From: Branchiostoma floridae
Taxonomy: Eukaryota > Chordata > Leptocardii > Amphioxiformes > Branchiostomatidae
Reading direction: 5' to 3'
Assembly (NCBI RefSeq): GCF_000003815.2
Contig: NC_049979.1
Coordinates: 31,803,013-31,867,012 of the forward strand
DNA: 64,000 nucleotides
Shown one piece after another: positions 21,185-32,500 of the stretch (position 1 is the first letter of the stretch; every line of letters begins with the position of its first letter). The notes beneath the pieces are model-generated. The model searched no databases and had not been told where the DNA came from. It saw only the letters and a program-made list of their open reading frames with translations. The translations under genes were made by a program, and so were the position numbers.

Positions 21185-23227
21185 ATGCCAGGGAAACACA
21201 GACAGACATCTAACACTGTCCGCAAGAAGGTAGTCCGTCCGATGCGTGACTCGGATTCCAGGGCGTTTGGATCTTGGATCACCACTCACTCTTGGGATGA
21301 GGTTCTGCTAGCCACCTCTGCCGAGTCCAAGTGCGATGCCTTCTACAGTACTTTGAAGTGTGCGGTGGATAAGTACTTCCCGACTAAAGTGGTGCGCCTC
21401 CACTGCAGAGACAAACCATGGGTCACTCCCTGCATCAAAGCCCTAATCGCGAAACGCCAGAAGGCTTTCCACAAGGGTGACACAAGTGCCTGGAAACGGT
21501 ATCGGAACAGGTTTATACGGGAAATCTCCACTGCTAAACGAAACCACTACCGGGACAAGGTTGAACACCTCAAGACTTCAGATCCCAAGGAATGGTACCG
21601 CAACATTAAAGACATGACCGGCATACGTCGTGACCAAGGCAACCAAATCCTGGGCGTTAACAACACTAACCCGAAAGAAGCGGCTAATGCCATAAACACG
21701 CACTTGGCAGCAGCCTCCCAGCAATTCCCGCCGCTGTCGCTAGATGAACTGCCGTCCTTCCTGCCTGCGTGTACCCCTCCCCCGGTGGTCACAGTGTGGG
21801 ATATGTACCACCAACTCCGTAAGGTGAAGGTAGGAAAGGCTTCCGGCGTTGATAACATCTCTTCCAGACTAGTGCGAGAATTTGCGTTCGAGTTGAGCTC
21901 GCCTATGACCGACATCTTCAACACCTCTCTTGCTGAAGGATCGGTGCCTTCTATATGGAAGAAAGCCAACGTTGTTCCTGTTCCGAAAGAGAACCCACCA
22001 CGCCTTGACAAATTACGGCCGATCTCATTAACTTCCATCTTTGCTAAGATATGTGAAGGGTTTGTGACCAGGTGGTGTTTACAGGACATTCTACCTAACA
22101 TTGACAACCGGCAGTTCGGCTCACTTAGGGGAAAGTCCACGACACATTGCCTTACTAGCCTTGTTCACAGCCTTGCTTGTGCTACTGACAAACCCGGACA
22201 TGTTAGTACGTTGGTACTTACGGACTTCACGCGTGCTTTTGACCAAGGACATCACCTGACGGCAATGAACAAACTCCTCGAACTTGGTGTCCGCCGGTCC
22301 ATCCTTCCCTGGGTTTGCAACTTCCTCTCGCTCCGACAGCAACGTGTCACATACAAAGGAACACTTTCAGAGTGGGAAACGCTCACCTGTGGAGTACCCC
22401 AGGGCACAAAGCTTGGTCCCCTGGTCTTCCTTGCCCTCATAAACGATGCAGCCCCCCAAGATGATACTTCAGCAGAGGCCTGGAAATATGTGGACGATAT
22501 GTCTCTTGCAGAGGCCAGACTAGCGTCACACCCGTCGAAAGTACAAACCGACCTAGACAACCTAGTCAGCTGGACTGACAAAAACTATATGCAGCTCAAC
22601 CCAACTAAATGCATGGTGTTGTTCATATGCTTCTTGCGAAAAACACCCGAAATTCCCAGACTGTTTGTTGGTGCGTCTGAACTTGAAGTTGTGCACAAGG
22701 CCAAGGTCCTTGGTGTAATATTACAAGCAAACTTGAAGTGGACTGCACATGTGGTAATGATAGTGGGCAAAGCTAACCGTCGTCTATACATGATTAGGTG
22801 TTTAAAGAAACACGGTTTGAGCACTAGCGACTTAGTACTTGTGTACATAGGGTTTGTCCGCCCCACCCTGGAATACGCCTGCCAGGTTTGGCACCCTGGG
22901 CTTACAGTAGAACAGTCACGTATGATAGAGCGTGTCCAGGTCAGAGCTTGTAAGACCATTCTTGGTCGCTCATACAGTTCCTACAGTTCAGCGCTACAGA
23001 CGTGTGATCTAGAACCTCTGCATGTAAGACGTAAAGTTTTCTGTCTGAAGTTTGCCAGATCACTTGTTGATTCTGAGTTTTTCAGTGACTGGCTACCACC
23101 ACGCCGCTCTGAGCCACATGGTCGGGTCCTCAGGAATGCTGACAACCTTAGCCAGTTTAACTGCCGAACATCACGGTTTAGGAACACCACACTACCATAT
23201 TGCGTCGATCTGCTAAACTCACATTAG
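21185..23227 (+). CDS. LINE 2 reverse transcriptase (680-codon open frame)
   Basis: An uninterrupted 680-residue frame. It contains a basic linker (DKPWVTPCIKALIAKRQKAF), RT motifs GKASGVDNISSRLVREF, KLRPISLTSIFAKI, LVLTDFTRAFDQ, LTCGVPQGTKLGPLVFLALI and the catalytic KYVDDMSL (YVDD at 22487-22498). After these come a C-terminal VYIGFVRPTLEYACQVWHPG and RTSRFRNTTLPYCVDLLN. Only the N-terminal endonuclease is damaged, so this is a recently dead element. The annotated start is simply the first in-frame Met after the shift; in the intact element this would be continuous with the endonuclease. Confidence 0.92.
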   Translation: MPGKHRQTSNTVRKKVVRPMRDSDSRAFGSWITTHSWDEVLLATSAESKCDAFYSTLKCAVDKYFPTKVVRLHCRDKPWVTPCIKALIAKRQKAFHKGDTSAWKRYRNRFIREISTAKRNHYRDKVEHLKTSDPKEWYRNIKDMTGIRRDQGNQILGVNNTNPKEAANAINTHLAAASQQFPPLSLDELPSFLPACTPPPVVTVWDMYHQLRKVKVGKASGVDNISSRLVREFAFELSSPMTDIFNTSLAEGSVPSIWKKANVVPVPKENPPRLDKLRPISLTSIFAKICEGFVTRWCLQDILPNIDNRQFGSLRGKSTTHCLTSLVHSLACATDKPGHVSTLVLTDFTRAFDQGHHLTAMNKLLELGVRRSILPWVCNFLSLRQQRVTYKGTLSEWETLTCGVPQGTKLGPLVFLALINDAAPQDDTSAEAWKYVDDMSLAEARLASHPSKVQTDLDNLVSWTDKNYMQLNPTKCMVLFICFLRKTPEIPRLFVGASELEVVHKAKVLGVILQANLKWTAHVVMIVGKANRRLYMIRCLKKHGLSTSDLVLVYIGFVRPTLEYACQVWHPGLTVEQSRMIERVQVRACKTILGRSYSSYSSALQTCDLEPLHVRRKVFCLKFARSLVDSEFFSDWLPPRRSEPHGRVLRNADNLSQFNCRTSRFRNTTLPYCVDLLNSH

Positions 23228-23495
23228 ACCTTGAAGTGTCACATTTTAATCTTTCCGTTTTTATCATTTATATGTATTGTATACTTGTGGGTGTGTAGAT
23301 CCATATTTTTAAATTGTAGTATTAAGTGAAAATTGTGATAATTACAATTAAGCAGGACATGCCATTGCTTAGCACCAGCCTCTTTTGAACTTTGTATTTG
23401 TACGAGGCAATTTAGTCCCGGGACTACCACCTTGTACATGACTTTGTGCGTGTTTGTATGAATAAACCAGTTCTCTCTTCTCTCTCTCTCTCATA

Positions 23496-23835
23496 TTCCT
23501 CAGCAAACTCTCCTGCATTAGAGTACCCTAGCCAATGTTGAAAATCGCGAACCAGAGCCCCCTCCCCCCATATTCAAAGCCAGACAGTCTGCGAAGAAGG
23601 CTAGAAATAAAGTCTCTACAACGTTTCTGATTACATTCTGACATGATATGTTTATTTATACCCTCTCTGATATCATTGAATTTTACGTTCTTTGATTCAT
23701 ACCTCCAGGATGATAGTCAATGTAATTGCACAATGATTATAACAGGTACATGTATGTAGTAAATATGGCGGCAGATTCTTAACTTGTGGGCAAGCCTAAT
23801 GATTTTCTGGAACGCCACAAAACCCCAGCCTCGAT
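23496..23835. other. Interior of TIR element, right side, no gene seen
   Basis: Sequence between the nested LINE tail and the right inverted repeat, with no coding signal. Confidence 0.4.
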
Positions 23836-24238
23836 AGCGGTCCACGATCCAGCCTCCAGGAAGTATATGTAGTAGTGGAGCGCCACAAACGACGCGCTGC
23901 TGACGGCAAGGTGGCTTTTCAGTTCAGACTGGGAAGGAGTTGTGAAATGCCACTTGGCAGAAAGGTGGCCCAGAATGTTTCATTGAGAATAGGCTATTTC
24001 ATGTTCGGTGGCGCAGCCGTTATTGTTACTTTCTGAACGATTTTCGTGTCGACTACGTGCAATTCGGGTTGACGGCGGCCATTGGGGGAAAAGCAAAAGG
24101 GCGGGGGAAAAGCGGAATTACACCGGGGGTAAAGAGGAAGGACGGGGGCACAGATGAAGTACAGCGGGGGGCAAGGGGAAGTCCGGGGGAAAAGATGAAC
24201 GGGTAGGGGGAAAAGCAGAAGGAGTTAGGTGGGGGTGA

Positions 24239-24845
24239 TCTGTAGACGAAGGAAAACTTAGATTTTACAAAAACTTAAAAACAACATATGACATGGAAAA
24301 CTACTTGTACCATAATAATTATGATTACCGCTCAGCAATATGTAAGTTACAAATTAGTTCGCACCCGTTAGAAATAGAGAAAGGAAGATACAAAAAGCTA
24401 CCTGTTCAAGAAAGAATTTGTAAGCAGTGCACAGTGAATGCAGTTGAAAATAAAACACATTTTATTTGTGGATGCCCCCAATTCGAAGCCGAAAGAAAAA
24501 GGCTATTTGATAGAGTGACCGAAATCACACCAACATTTTCATTATTAAAAACGCCACAAAAGATTCTCTTCCTACTAACATCAAGGGATCAATCTATTAT
24601 AGAACACATGGGGCATTTCATTTTCAAATGTCTTCAAGAAAGAAGTCAAACCCTGTAATAGTTACGTAGACTTAGTACCCCATTATGTATCGTATGTATA
24701 TTCATCCACTTAATATTTGTATGTTAGAATTTAGTTTATCTACATGTATTCAGACCACATTTATTCATCTCATGTAATTAGTCATTCTTTTCTTGCAATT
24801 AGCCCAATGGGCATGAATTTGCAATAAACTTTATACTTTATATGC
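24239..24845 (+). mobile_element. LINE 3 (EIEKGR family), 3' part of the split copy
   Basis: Starts at the TIR-element junction and reads VDEGKLRFYKNLKTTYDMEN, then AICKLQISSHPLEIEKGRYK and a CKQC...THFICGCP motif (C-x2-C-x9-H-x4-C). It stops at 24658. The 3' UTR includes GCAATTAGCCCAATGGGC and ends with AATAAAC near 24830. In frame with TFFYKLS at 19847 once the insertion and one ATCTGT are removed. Confidence 0.9.
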
Positions 24846-25280
24846 TCGTCAAGTTTTATAATTCCTGAAAAGTTTATGTCATTAATATGACGTAATTATG
24901 AGGTCATTATTTTTTTGCTAAAATGGGGAATTCCCATAATACCTAAATATTTACACAAAAAGGTGCCAATAAAGGTTTCTTATTAAAATTTAGGGGTTTC
25001 AGTCAAACAATCATTCAGTTATATGCACTTGCTGTTACATTTTTGGAGCAAAACTTGAAGTTTTTTGAGAATACCCTTTTTTCACGGGTCCGTCTAATAC
25101 AATCAAATTGATGACGTCATAATTACGTCATATTACGTCACCGTAACGTCTTAGTTTTGTCAGGTATTATGTTTCTACCATTTTCATAAAATTTGGTGGC
25201 CGCACGACACGTCGTTGAAGAGTTATAGGACTTAGAAGTGGAGGGCCTCAACTACCCCCATCCATCGGTCCAGGGATAAC
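24846..25280 (+). mobile_element. TTAA family A fragment (right half)
   Basis: Matches the 3' half of the 52.5-53.3 kb element: a cluster of TGACGTCA-like sites at 25111-25145, CCGCACGACACGTCGTTG, then GGACTTAGAAGTGGAGGGCC and CCAGGGATAACCAA. The extreme end is missing. Confidence 0.7.
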
Positions 25281-25599
25281 CAAACAAGAAATCTTTAAAA
25301 AAAAGCTGTGCCTTGCCGCGTGGTAGGAATATCGTCAGGAAAAAGTAGGTCGGCACTTCAAGCTGGCAAGGCAAAATGCCGTGCCTTGGCGTGCAGTAGG
25401 GATAATTTGCTTGTCTGCTAAATACGTATTATGGTAGCCAAAGCCTTGTATTGATCTGTTAATCTTGTTGCAAATATATGTAGGTGTCTTAAAATATGAC
25501 CTTGCATTTTCTGACCCTCGACAACTAATAAATATGAAATAATTAGACATTATTTCAAGGATATACAGTAACAATTTTAATTTATTTCATTTCTGTGAA

Positions 25600-25810
25600 A
25601 GGACAGCTGAGTGGGTACTGTATGCTTAGTAGGAGTCCAGGTATTGTGGTCAGCTTAGTGGGAGCTGCATGCATGGCTGTAGTCCAGGTACTGTGGTCAG
25701 CTGAGTGGGTACTGCATGCACAGCAGGAGTCCAGGTACTGTGGTGAGCTGAGTGGGTACTGCCTGCACAATTTGAGGTACTGTGGTAAGTTGAGAGGGTA
25801 CTATATCAGA
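25600..25810 (+). repeat. Minisatellite, ~57-60-bp unit, about 3.5 copies
   Basis: Repeats of CTGAGTGGGTACTGCATGCA followed by CAGGAGTCCAGGTACTGTGG. Units vary by small indels. Open frames on both strands are repeat artefacts. Confidence 0.85.
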
Positions 25811-26254
25811 GCACTCCCCAAATGATGGAATAAGGGAGGCCCTCCACTATACTCCAGTCCAGCTCCACTATACTACATTTGAAATCTAGTGTGTTTCTTC
25901 CCAATTTTCCTGATTAGTTTTGCTAATATTAATGAAAATTCACAGATTTTTGTGGTATCACTTTTCCAGTTGGCATTGTTTGCAAAAACTTGTGAATGGG
26001 CGATGATCAAAACAATAGTGGTTTTGACACTTCACAACAAAGGAGTCACAACACTATATTTTACTTGTAGTATTCGACACCATCTGTCATGCAAAATGAA
26101 CACATTTTCATGAAAGCGCAGCGCGTTGGTTTGGATTATTTTTGCCAGCCCTTCCAGTATACTAAAAGATTCTGGGGAGAACCCTGACTATTTTAATGAC
26201 TGCAGTTCAGGTATATGTACTATGGTAAGATTGAACAGTTTTTTTTACATAATT
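25811..26254. other. No gene seen
   Basis: Unremarkable AT-rich sequence between the minisatellite and copy 2 of the duplicated segment. Confidence 0.4.
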
Positions 26255-28000
26255 GATGTAGTTCATCAGAGCAGCGTGCATTTGTGCTAATCACAATGCA
26301 GTCTGTACGGTGGCAGAGGTTGAACTTGTTGTATTGAGTGCGAATGCACAGTCTGCACGGTGGCAGGGGTTGGAAGATTGAGTGCAAAAGCACAGTCTGC
26401 ACGATGGCAAGGATTGGTAATAAGTGGCAGTGATTACACTTTGTCTACTTGATGGCGTATTTCATTCAATACACACTTTGGCTTTAACACGGCTCTGGTC
26501 TGTGCTGTGAAGAAATCTGCAATCGAAGACTGAAAGAGAAGGAAAACAATTTCTTGTGTCAACATTAAAACCAACTGAAAGAGCATATGTATATTTAACT
26601 GATAGAATACTAGTGGTTTCTAAACATATGACAAAGGAGGTTTAAATAGACCTTGACATGACTAAAGGGTAGCCAATTTCTTGGCATTCTTCAATTTGTT
26701 GGAGAGGATCTGCTCTCCACCGACAGCATAAATCTTTTTAAAAAATGGGACCAAAATGAAGGCAATACGATAGAAACAGTCCTGAGAAGACATTTAAAGA
26801 TGGCAAACGTTAGTTGGTAAGCAAGAAAGTAACACACGAATGTGCTCAATCGTGTGAAAATAGAACCTTGCATGTCCGAAAAGGATTGGGGAGGGGGGCT
26901 GTTTTGATTCACTTCGTCTTTTCGTGTTTATGAAATTATGTTCACGGCCGGACAAACCAGCGTCATTTATAATAATTTGTTAACCTACAATGTCAGGGAA
27001 ATACCACCCAGGTAACAAAAATGTCGCGGTGACCACGTGTGAGGTCAGACAAAGACTGGGGACTGGGTTGTCGTAAATTAATAAAAAATGACATCACTGA
27101 CATTTTTCCACGTAACAAAAATGTCCGACAAATTATGCACAAAGAAAATTGATCTTGCTACAGGCCTCACAAAAACACTGATAAAACAATGATTATTTTA
27201 GGAATCACTACGATAAAACTAGAAGTTTGACATATATAGTAGCTAGAATATTATCTTACATATTCCAAGGCGTTACATTTTATTTCTGAATTAGCGATAA
27301 CTTTGAAAGAAATGATGTAGAATGAAGACTAGGAAATGTAACAAAACACAAACCTGATGTAAGATTCGACTCACACTGGAGTTTCTTAGGCATGCGTTCT
27401 TAAATGCGGCGCATATAGAATATGCATTGCAAACAAACAGTTATTGCTTGCCGCAGGACTAGGGTTGATATTTGAAATATAACAAAATGATCTTAAATAT
27501 TATCTATTGCGACTTCTCGTGTGACGTTTTGAGCTGGCGCTCTCCTAAACTCACGTTAGCGTTTTGCTGCGGTCTCGGAAGGTCTCTCCAACGTTTTGAT
27601 GACGTCATGGCTACTTAAATATTCACATACAATTTATTAGCCTGATTTGGAAATTATTTCATCTTTATGAATAGCTAATGTAATTCTTGTTGCGAGATAA
27701 TGCACTTGATGTTATGTCACTCCAAATGAATTTGGAATGTTACCATACAAACGCTTCATTTATTCAATGTAACCAAATATTAAATGCTTTTAGAACCGAC
27801 CGCAAACAGAAACAAATACGTAAAATGGACGGTTTAAAATTCAACGGGGATGTACCATTGTCTGCCTAAGCCGTCAAACTTGTCCATGAGAAAGGCGATT
27901 TGGAAGGGCCTTTGAAAGGGTCTTTGGAAGAGCAAGGTTAACAGGTCCGTCCATTGATCCATGGAACCATGGAAGAAACCTGGCGTAAAGCCTTGCCGCC
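26255..28000. repeat. Copy 2 of the ~1.7-kb duplicated segment
   Basis: Matches 1-1650 in direct orientation through GGCGTAAAGCCTTGCCGCCC. Relative to copy 1 it has an extra 100 bp (27012-27111) bounded by a 14-bp direct repeat GTAACAAAAATGTC (27012-27025 and 27112-27125), plus small indels near 26480, 26990, 27350 and 27475. It ends in a perfect hairpin (27980-28021). Confidence 0.9.
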
Positions 28001-28021
28001 CTCGGCAAGGCTTTACGCCAG
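27980..28021. repeat. Perfect 18-bp hairpin at the end of copy 2
   Basis: CTGGCGTAAAGCCTTGCC, a 6-base loop, then GGCAAGGCTTTACGCCAG. Directly after it comes TCTGAATAGGGTTAA, the end signature of TTAA family A. Copy 1 has the left arm only. Confidence 0.9.
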
Positions 28022-28595
28022 TCTGAATAGGGTTAATGATTCCCGGGAATCTCTGCGGAACAAGTACACACTCTTTGAGTTAATAGAGTCTACCTTTTGT
28101 ACATATAAGATAAAGTAATACCTATTTTAAACCAAAAATTCAATGGCCTACCGCCTATGCTCAAACCAGCCAAGTTGAAAACTCTGTGTTGAAAACTATT
28201 CTCATGTGAAGCCAGGACCAATCTCATGTGAAGCCGGAACCACGATAGAACTGTGGTTCTAACTCACTTTTCACTGCTTCTCACTGCTGTCATCCCCTAT
28301 TGGTAACGCTCTTTCCGAATAGCATTGCCTACCCAGTCATTTTCATGTAGTTAGTGGAGATAGCCCCCGTGGCGGTTCATTGTTTCGAACAGGGTTTCGC
28401 GAACGAGTTCGAGCCCACTGCGAAACTGTTCTACTCCCGCCGGCCTTTGCGCGAACTATCCCCGTGATCTAGAACGACACAGCAGACCGAGCTCTTTCAA
28501 TCTATCAAGTTCAGCATGCTTGTAATTATTTGATTCAAAGCACTGAGTACACAGTACTGTTTTACTGTATAAAGTGTGTGTTGAGGAAATACGTA
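28022..28595. other. No gene seen
   Basis: Mixed-composition sequence with short internal repeats (CTCATGTGAAGCC twice near 28201-28236). No exon or element boundary is identified. Confidence 0.4.
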
Positions 28596-28597
28596 CA

Positions 28598-28832
28598 AAT
28601 AAAGCAACAGCGATTTCGACAAAAACCCGATGACCTATCGCCGAAACTCACATTAGGCGAAAATCGATCGAACGACGAGTCTGCGAACTCTAAATTACAT
28701 GGAGGCATGACCCCTATGCCGACAAAGAAACGGCAAAGTTCCCCCTTACCGTCATCGTCATGCATTCTCGTAATTTAGAGCTCGCAGACTCGTCGTAAGA
28801 GTTTTTGTCAAAATTGCTGTTGCTTTTTAATA
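28598..28832. mobile_element. Small fold-back element (~235 bp)
   Basis: Outer arms AAAGCAACAGCGATTTCGAC... (28600-28627) and ...AAAATTGCTGTTGCTTT (28800-28829), and inner arms ACGACGAGTCTGCGAACTC (28673-28700) and GAGCTCGCAGACTCGTCGT (about 28770-28797), are inverted repeats of each other. The loop is GC-moderate. Consistent with a hairpin MITE; no clear target duplication. Confidence 0.75.
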
Positions 28833-29221
28833 GTACATGCAAGAAATTGTCGATCTCATTGATAAAGCAAAAATGACATGTAAACTGTTCATTTTGGCGT
28901 TAAAAAACACACATTTTGGTTTATTTTATGTGCCCTGTCCTCAGTGGAGTCAACGTTGTGGAGTCTCATATTTCACACGACGACAGATTACCCTGTATGA
29001 TGACCGTTCACACTTAATGGGGTGCCAGGTACTTTCTAACCTGGCCCAGCAGCACCCCACCTAAAAAGTTTTCACAGCAGGCGGAGAGGGGGCAATTAGT
29101 GAACAATATTGAAAATCTGTGAAAATTAAGGTCAAAGTTGGTTGCTATGTGTTGCTAGGTGAGCCAACACCCACTTTGCTGGGGGTCCCTGGACATGACT
29201 TAACCACTGAGAGACGAAAAT
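28833..29221. other. No gene seen
   Basis: Sequence between the fold-back and a family A fragment. A short plus-strand frame (28837-29064) has no recognisable motif. Confidence 0.4.
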
Positions 29222-29512
29222 GTAGCAACAAGTGCAGATAATAGAATTATAATGTTTATTACGACTTGCGTTGCTAATAGCAATATCACTGACGTCAAAA
29301 TGACGTCATAAAATGACGCCATGCACATCTAAGATACGAGTTTGGCTCCGCCATATTATATCCACCACCTTGAATTTTCAAAAATAATTTTTGGGAACAA
29401 ATAATTACAAAAGGCAATGGAAATAGACTAAATTCATTCATTTAGATGGTTTTTAATGAAAAAAAAATACCAGGTAGTTGCAAATTTTAAGGGACAATTA
29501 GCTTGTTATTCT
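29222..29512 (-). mobile_element. TTAA family A element, left half of an interrupted reverse copy
   Basis: Reverse complement of about 52810-53060: an ACAAGTGCAGATAATAG stretch, paired CRE-like sites (TGACGTCAAAATGACGTCA near 29290), CTCCGCCATATTATATCCACC and TACCAGGTAGTTGCAAATTT. The copy continues at 33504 after a ~4-kb insertion. The outer end is truncated. Confidence 0.8.
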
Positions 29513-32500
29513 TGATCACCCTTGCCAAACTGGTCTGGAATGCCGCTTTAAGGCCAGAAACATTATACCAGCATTAAAGCCAGCATAAGGCACTTTGCCA
29601 TGGTGATTTCGCGCCTATTATAGCTGTCCATGTACCCCTCCCTCAACTGTCAGCCAGGCAGAGTCTTGAGCCAATTAGTGAACATTACAAGAGCATTAAT
29701 GCTCTCTGCCACAGCTATTAGTCACAGTTGACCCTTATATTAACAAGTGGTACATGGGTTAATCCCCAGCCACCTTAGCATTGTTTTCCTGTTGGAAACT
29801 AGATAGTGACTACAAAGGCCCAGGGTCTCTGACAATGGGATTGGGAGAAAGGAAAGTAGTTTGCAGTAATCATGCACTTGTTTACATGCAATGTATGTTT
29901 TCCTTGTAGTAATGCTTGGCAAGTTTGGTCTTAGGAACAACTTACTACAATGGTCCTCTTACAAACCCCAGGAGTCTGCAGGTTTGAAATGGAGTCAGTA
30001 GCAGCCTGCAGCTGGCATGGGTTTGTTTACATTATGGTTGATAGTTCAACGTGGGTTACAAGATGAAAAAAAATGTTTATTGTTATACCTCTTTGAATTG
30101 TCGAAGCAAACATGCATGTCAGGGATTTTAACTATATATGTATACAGTATAGACTAGCTTGATAGTGTTTAGTGTCAGATAAATTATAATTAATTCATTC
30201 CTTTCAATGGTTTCCTCAGACAGGAACCACTATTGTGCCCCAGGAACCACTATAATTGTAACTTCCTTTAACCCTTAACTGGAAATTCAGGAAAATCTAT
30301 TTGGTTTCAGCCCACTTACTTCTAAAGTAGATTTCACTACTGAGTGTAAAGAGGGCAAACAGTTGCCTTTGTCCAGCACACTTCTTCTTAGATTGACTAT
30401 AGTTCAGACATATATGCTAGTGGCTGTACTAGGCCAGTCACATGACTCAGCCCTAGGTATGTCACATGATACCCTCCAAGATTCTGGGCCAGGCCAGGCT
30501 ATATACAAGTAACAGAGCAGGGGGGCTAGGTACGTAGAAAGGGGTTTCATGCAGCCTGTATATGGGCTTTTAATAGCTACAGCTATTAGGTACAGGTATG
30601 GCAAGGTTTGACTAGGTATGTAGAATACAGAAAAAAGAAACAAGCATCATTGACACAGATAGCTACACTGACCCACATCTGTCACCATTGGTGTCTGGAC
30701 TTGAGGATCTCCCTAATTCCCTAATTACATGGCTCATCTGGCAGAACTAACTTAAACAAACACAGGATACTTCTCCACTACAGGAGGTCATGTCTGTATA
30801 CTTAGCTGATCATTCCTGGTGCTTCTATGAATTGCAATGAGTGGAGAAGTTTTTTTGTCTTCAATATTACTAATATTAGTTGTGGTTCCATTTTGCATGT
30901 GCTTTCTGAAATCTTACATTGCAAGTGTAGGGAAGACACAATTGCATCTTCTATAAGACAATTCCTGAGAGCTGCACACAGGCATACAATGTATGTTGAA
31001 GTGCTCTATTGATCAATAGTCCTTCATTTACTTAGACTACTAAAACTATTGTTGAAATGAGTCCTCTTTAGTTTACTTAACTGTCACATTGAGTAGGACT
31101 ACAATTCCCACAACTCTGTTTTTTTTTTATACTGACATTGACAATGGCCCACAGATCCCTTCATCTATGTCCAGTATCTGAACAACAGCAAGAGAGACTC
31201 TAGTTTTGACTTTTGGAAGAGATGGGACTAGTTCCTACCTAAAGCCAAGCCTATTAAAAGAGCTTTCAGTGTTTGTTTTAGAAGAACTTCAGTAAGGAGC
31301 CATCGCTACTTGGGACACAACAGCCAGTGAAAGGCCTATGTGCATGTAGTTCCTGGTAATCAATCACTCTAGGAGAAGAGCCTGGCTGCAGCTGGGCAGA
31401 AGGTCTTCTGGCCTTATCTGTGGGGCTAACTTTGTGTAGCATATCAATTATCCACGCACTGCATGCAAGGGGCCAAGCATCATGTACCCCTTTGACACAG
31501 CCCTGTTTTTCTCTTCTTCAGTTTTCAACTTGTATACTTGTAAGCTGTCTTTTTCTTAAGTTGAATATAAAGTTACCTATTCATAACAGACCAATCCATA
31601 TAAAAGTGAAGTTGAGACATAACCAAGTCCTTATTGGAGGAGCTTACAAGTGGAGTACCCTGACAGACCACCTGACATGGTCTAACAAGTAACAGGTCAC
31701 CTGACTTTCTTACTCCTGACCACCATCTAACCACCACTGGCCAACCAAGCTCCCACACCACCATTCCACTTGTACTTGGGCCCACAAAACATGATAAAAT
31801 GCACTGTTCATGTTGGTAGCACATTGATGAAAATTATGACATTTCAGTTATCAGCTGAATGAATACTTCAAGCACAGATGAACTCTAAACAGCTGTGTCA
31901 ATTTCAAATCTAACAAAGCATATTAGCATGAAAAGTGTCTTAAATCTATTCAAAGTCAAACCGACAGTTTTTATGAACAGCATAAATTACAAAATTGTGA
32001 ATCAATACACTTTGAAAAGGTTATCGTAACATGAAACTCAGAGATTGACACATGTCATTATGCTGTCAGAGATGAATGAAATTTTCATTTTCTCGTAGTA
32101 AATAGATATATCGTACGGTAATCACTGCTACATTTTACATGAACATGTGCACTGTACAACTGATTTTACAGGTACAGGACCAGTATAACGCATTATGTGC
32201 TGTCAGAATGGATATAGGTAGTACCGGAAAAATTTCAACAGAGTAGCCTATTCTGTCTTTGTTTATTTAGACTTATGCCATCATTCTAAACCTAATCACC
32301 ATCTTCAGCCAATGGCATTCAACTTCATATCATGTGGTACTTTCTTGAGGGTCTGCATGCTCTTTTCCGTTAGGCGTAGGCAGCCTATTTTATTTCCCGT
32401 AACTCGTAGGGAAAACCATCTTATCTACGTAATTCATAGCGAGGCGACCAAATTTAGCGTAATTGACTTCCTTGATTTAGTTTAATACGTAGGGGGTCCT

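Larger units (their letters stand above)
20600..23495 (+). mobile_element. LINE 2: YVDD-type non-LTR retrotransposon nested in the TIR element
   Basis: 5'-truncated endonuclease (from about 20640), RT ORF (21185-23227), then a ~270-bp 3' UTR ending in AATAAACCAG and a TCTC-rich tail (23472-23494). It lies wholly inside the TIR element and is therefore younger than it. Confidence 0.88.
19843..24243. mobile_element. 4.39-kb TIR element with 6-bp target duplication (ATCTGT)
   Basis: The element occupies 19849-24237, flanked by ATCTGT at 19843-19848 and 24238-24243. Both ends read CACCCCCACCTAACTCCTTC. The left inverted repeat is about 223 bp (19849-20071) and the right about 402 bp (23836-24237). 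They differ mainly because about 178 bp (23997-24174) are missing on the left. The original cargo is obscured by an inserted LINE (about 20600-23495). No transposase is seen. A 6-bp duplication with long inverted repeats recalls Polintons, but the ends and contents do not prove that class, so it is left unclassified. Confidence 0.88.
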
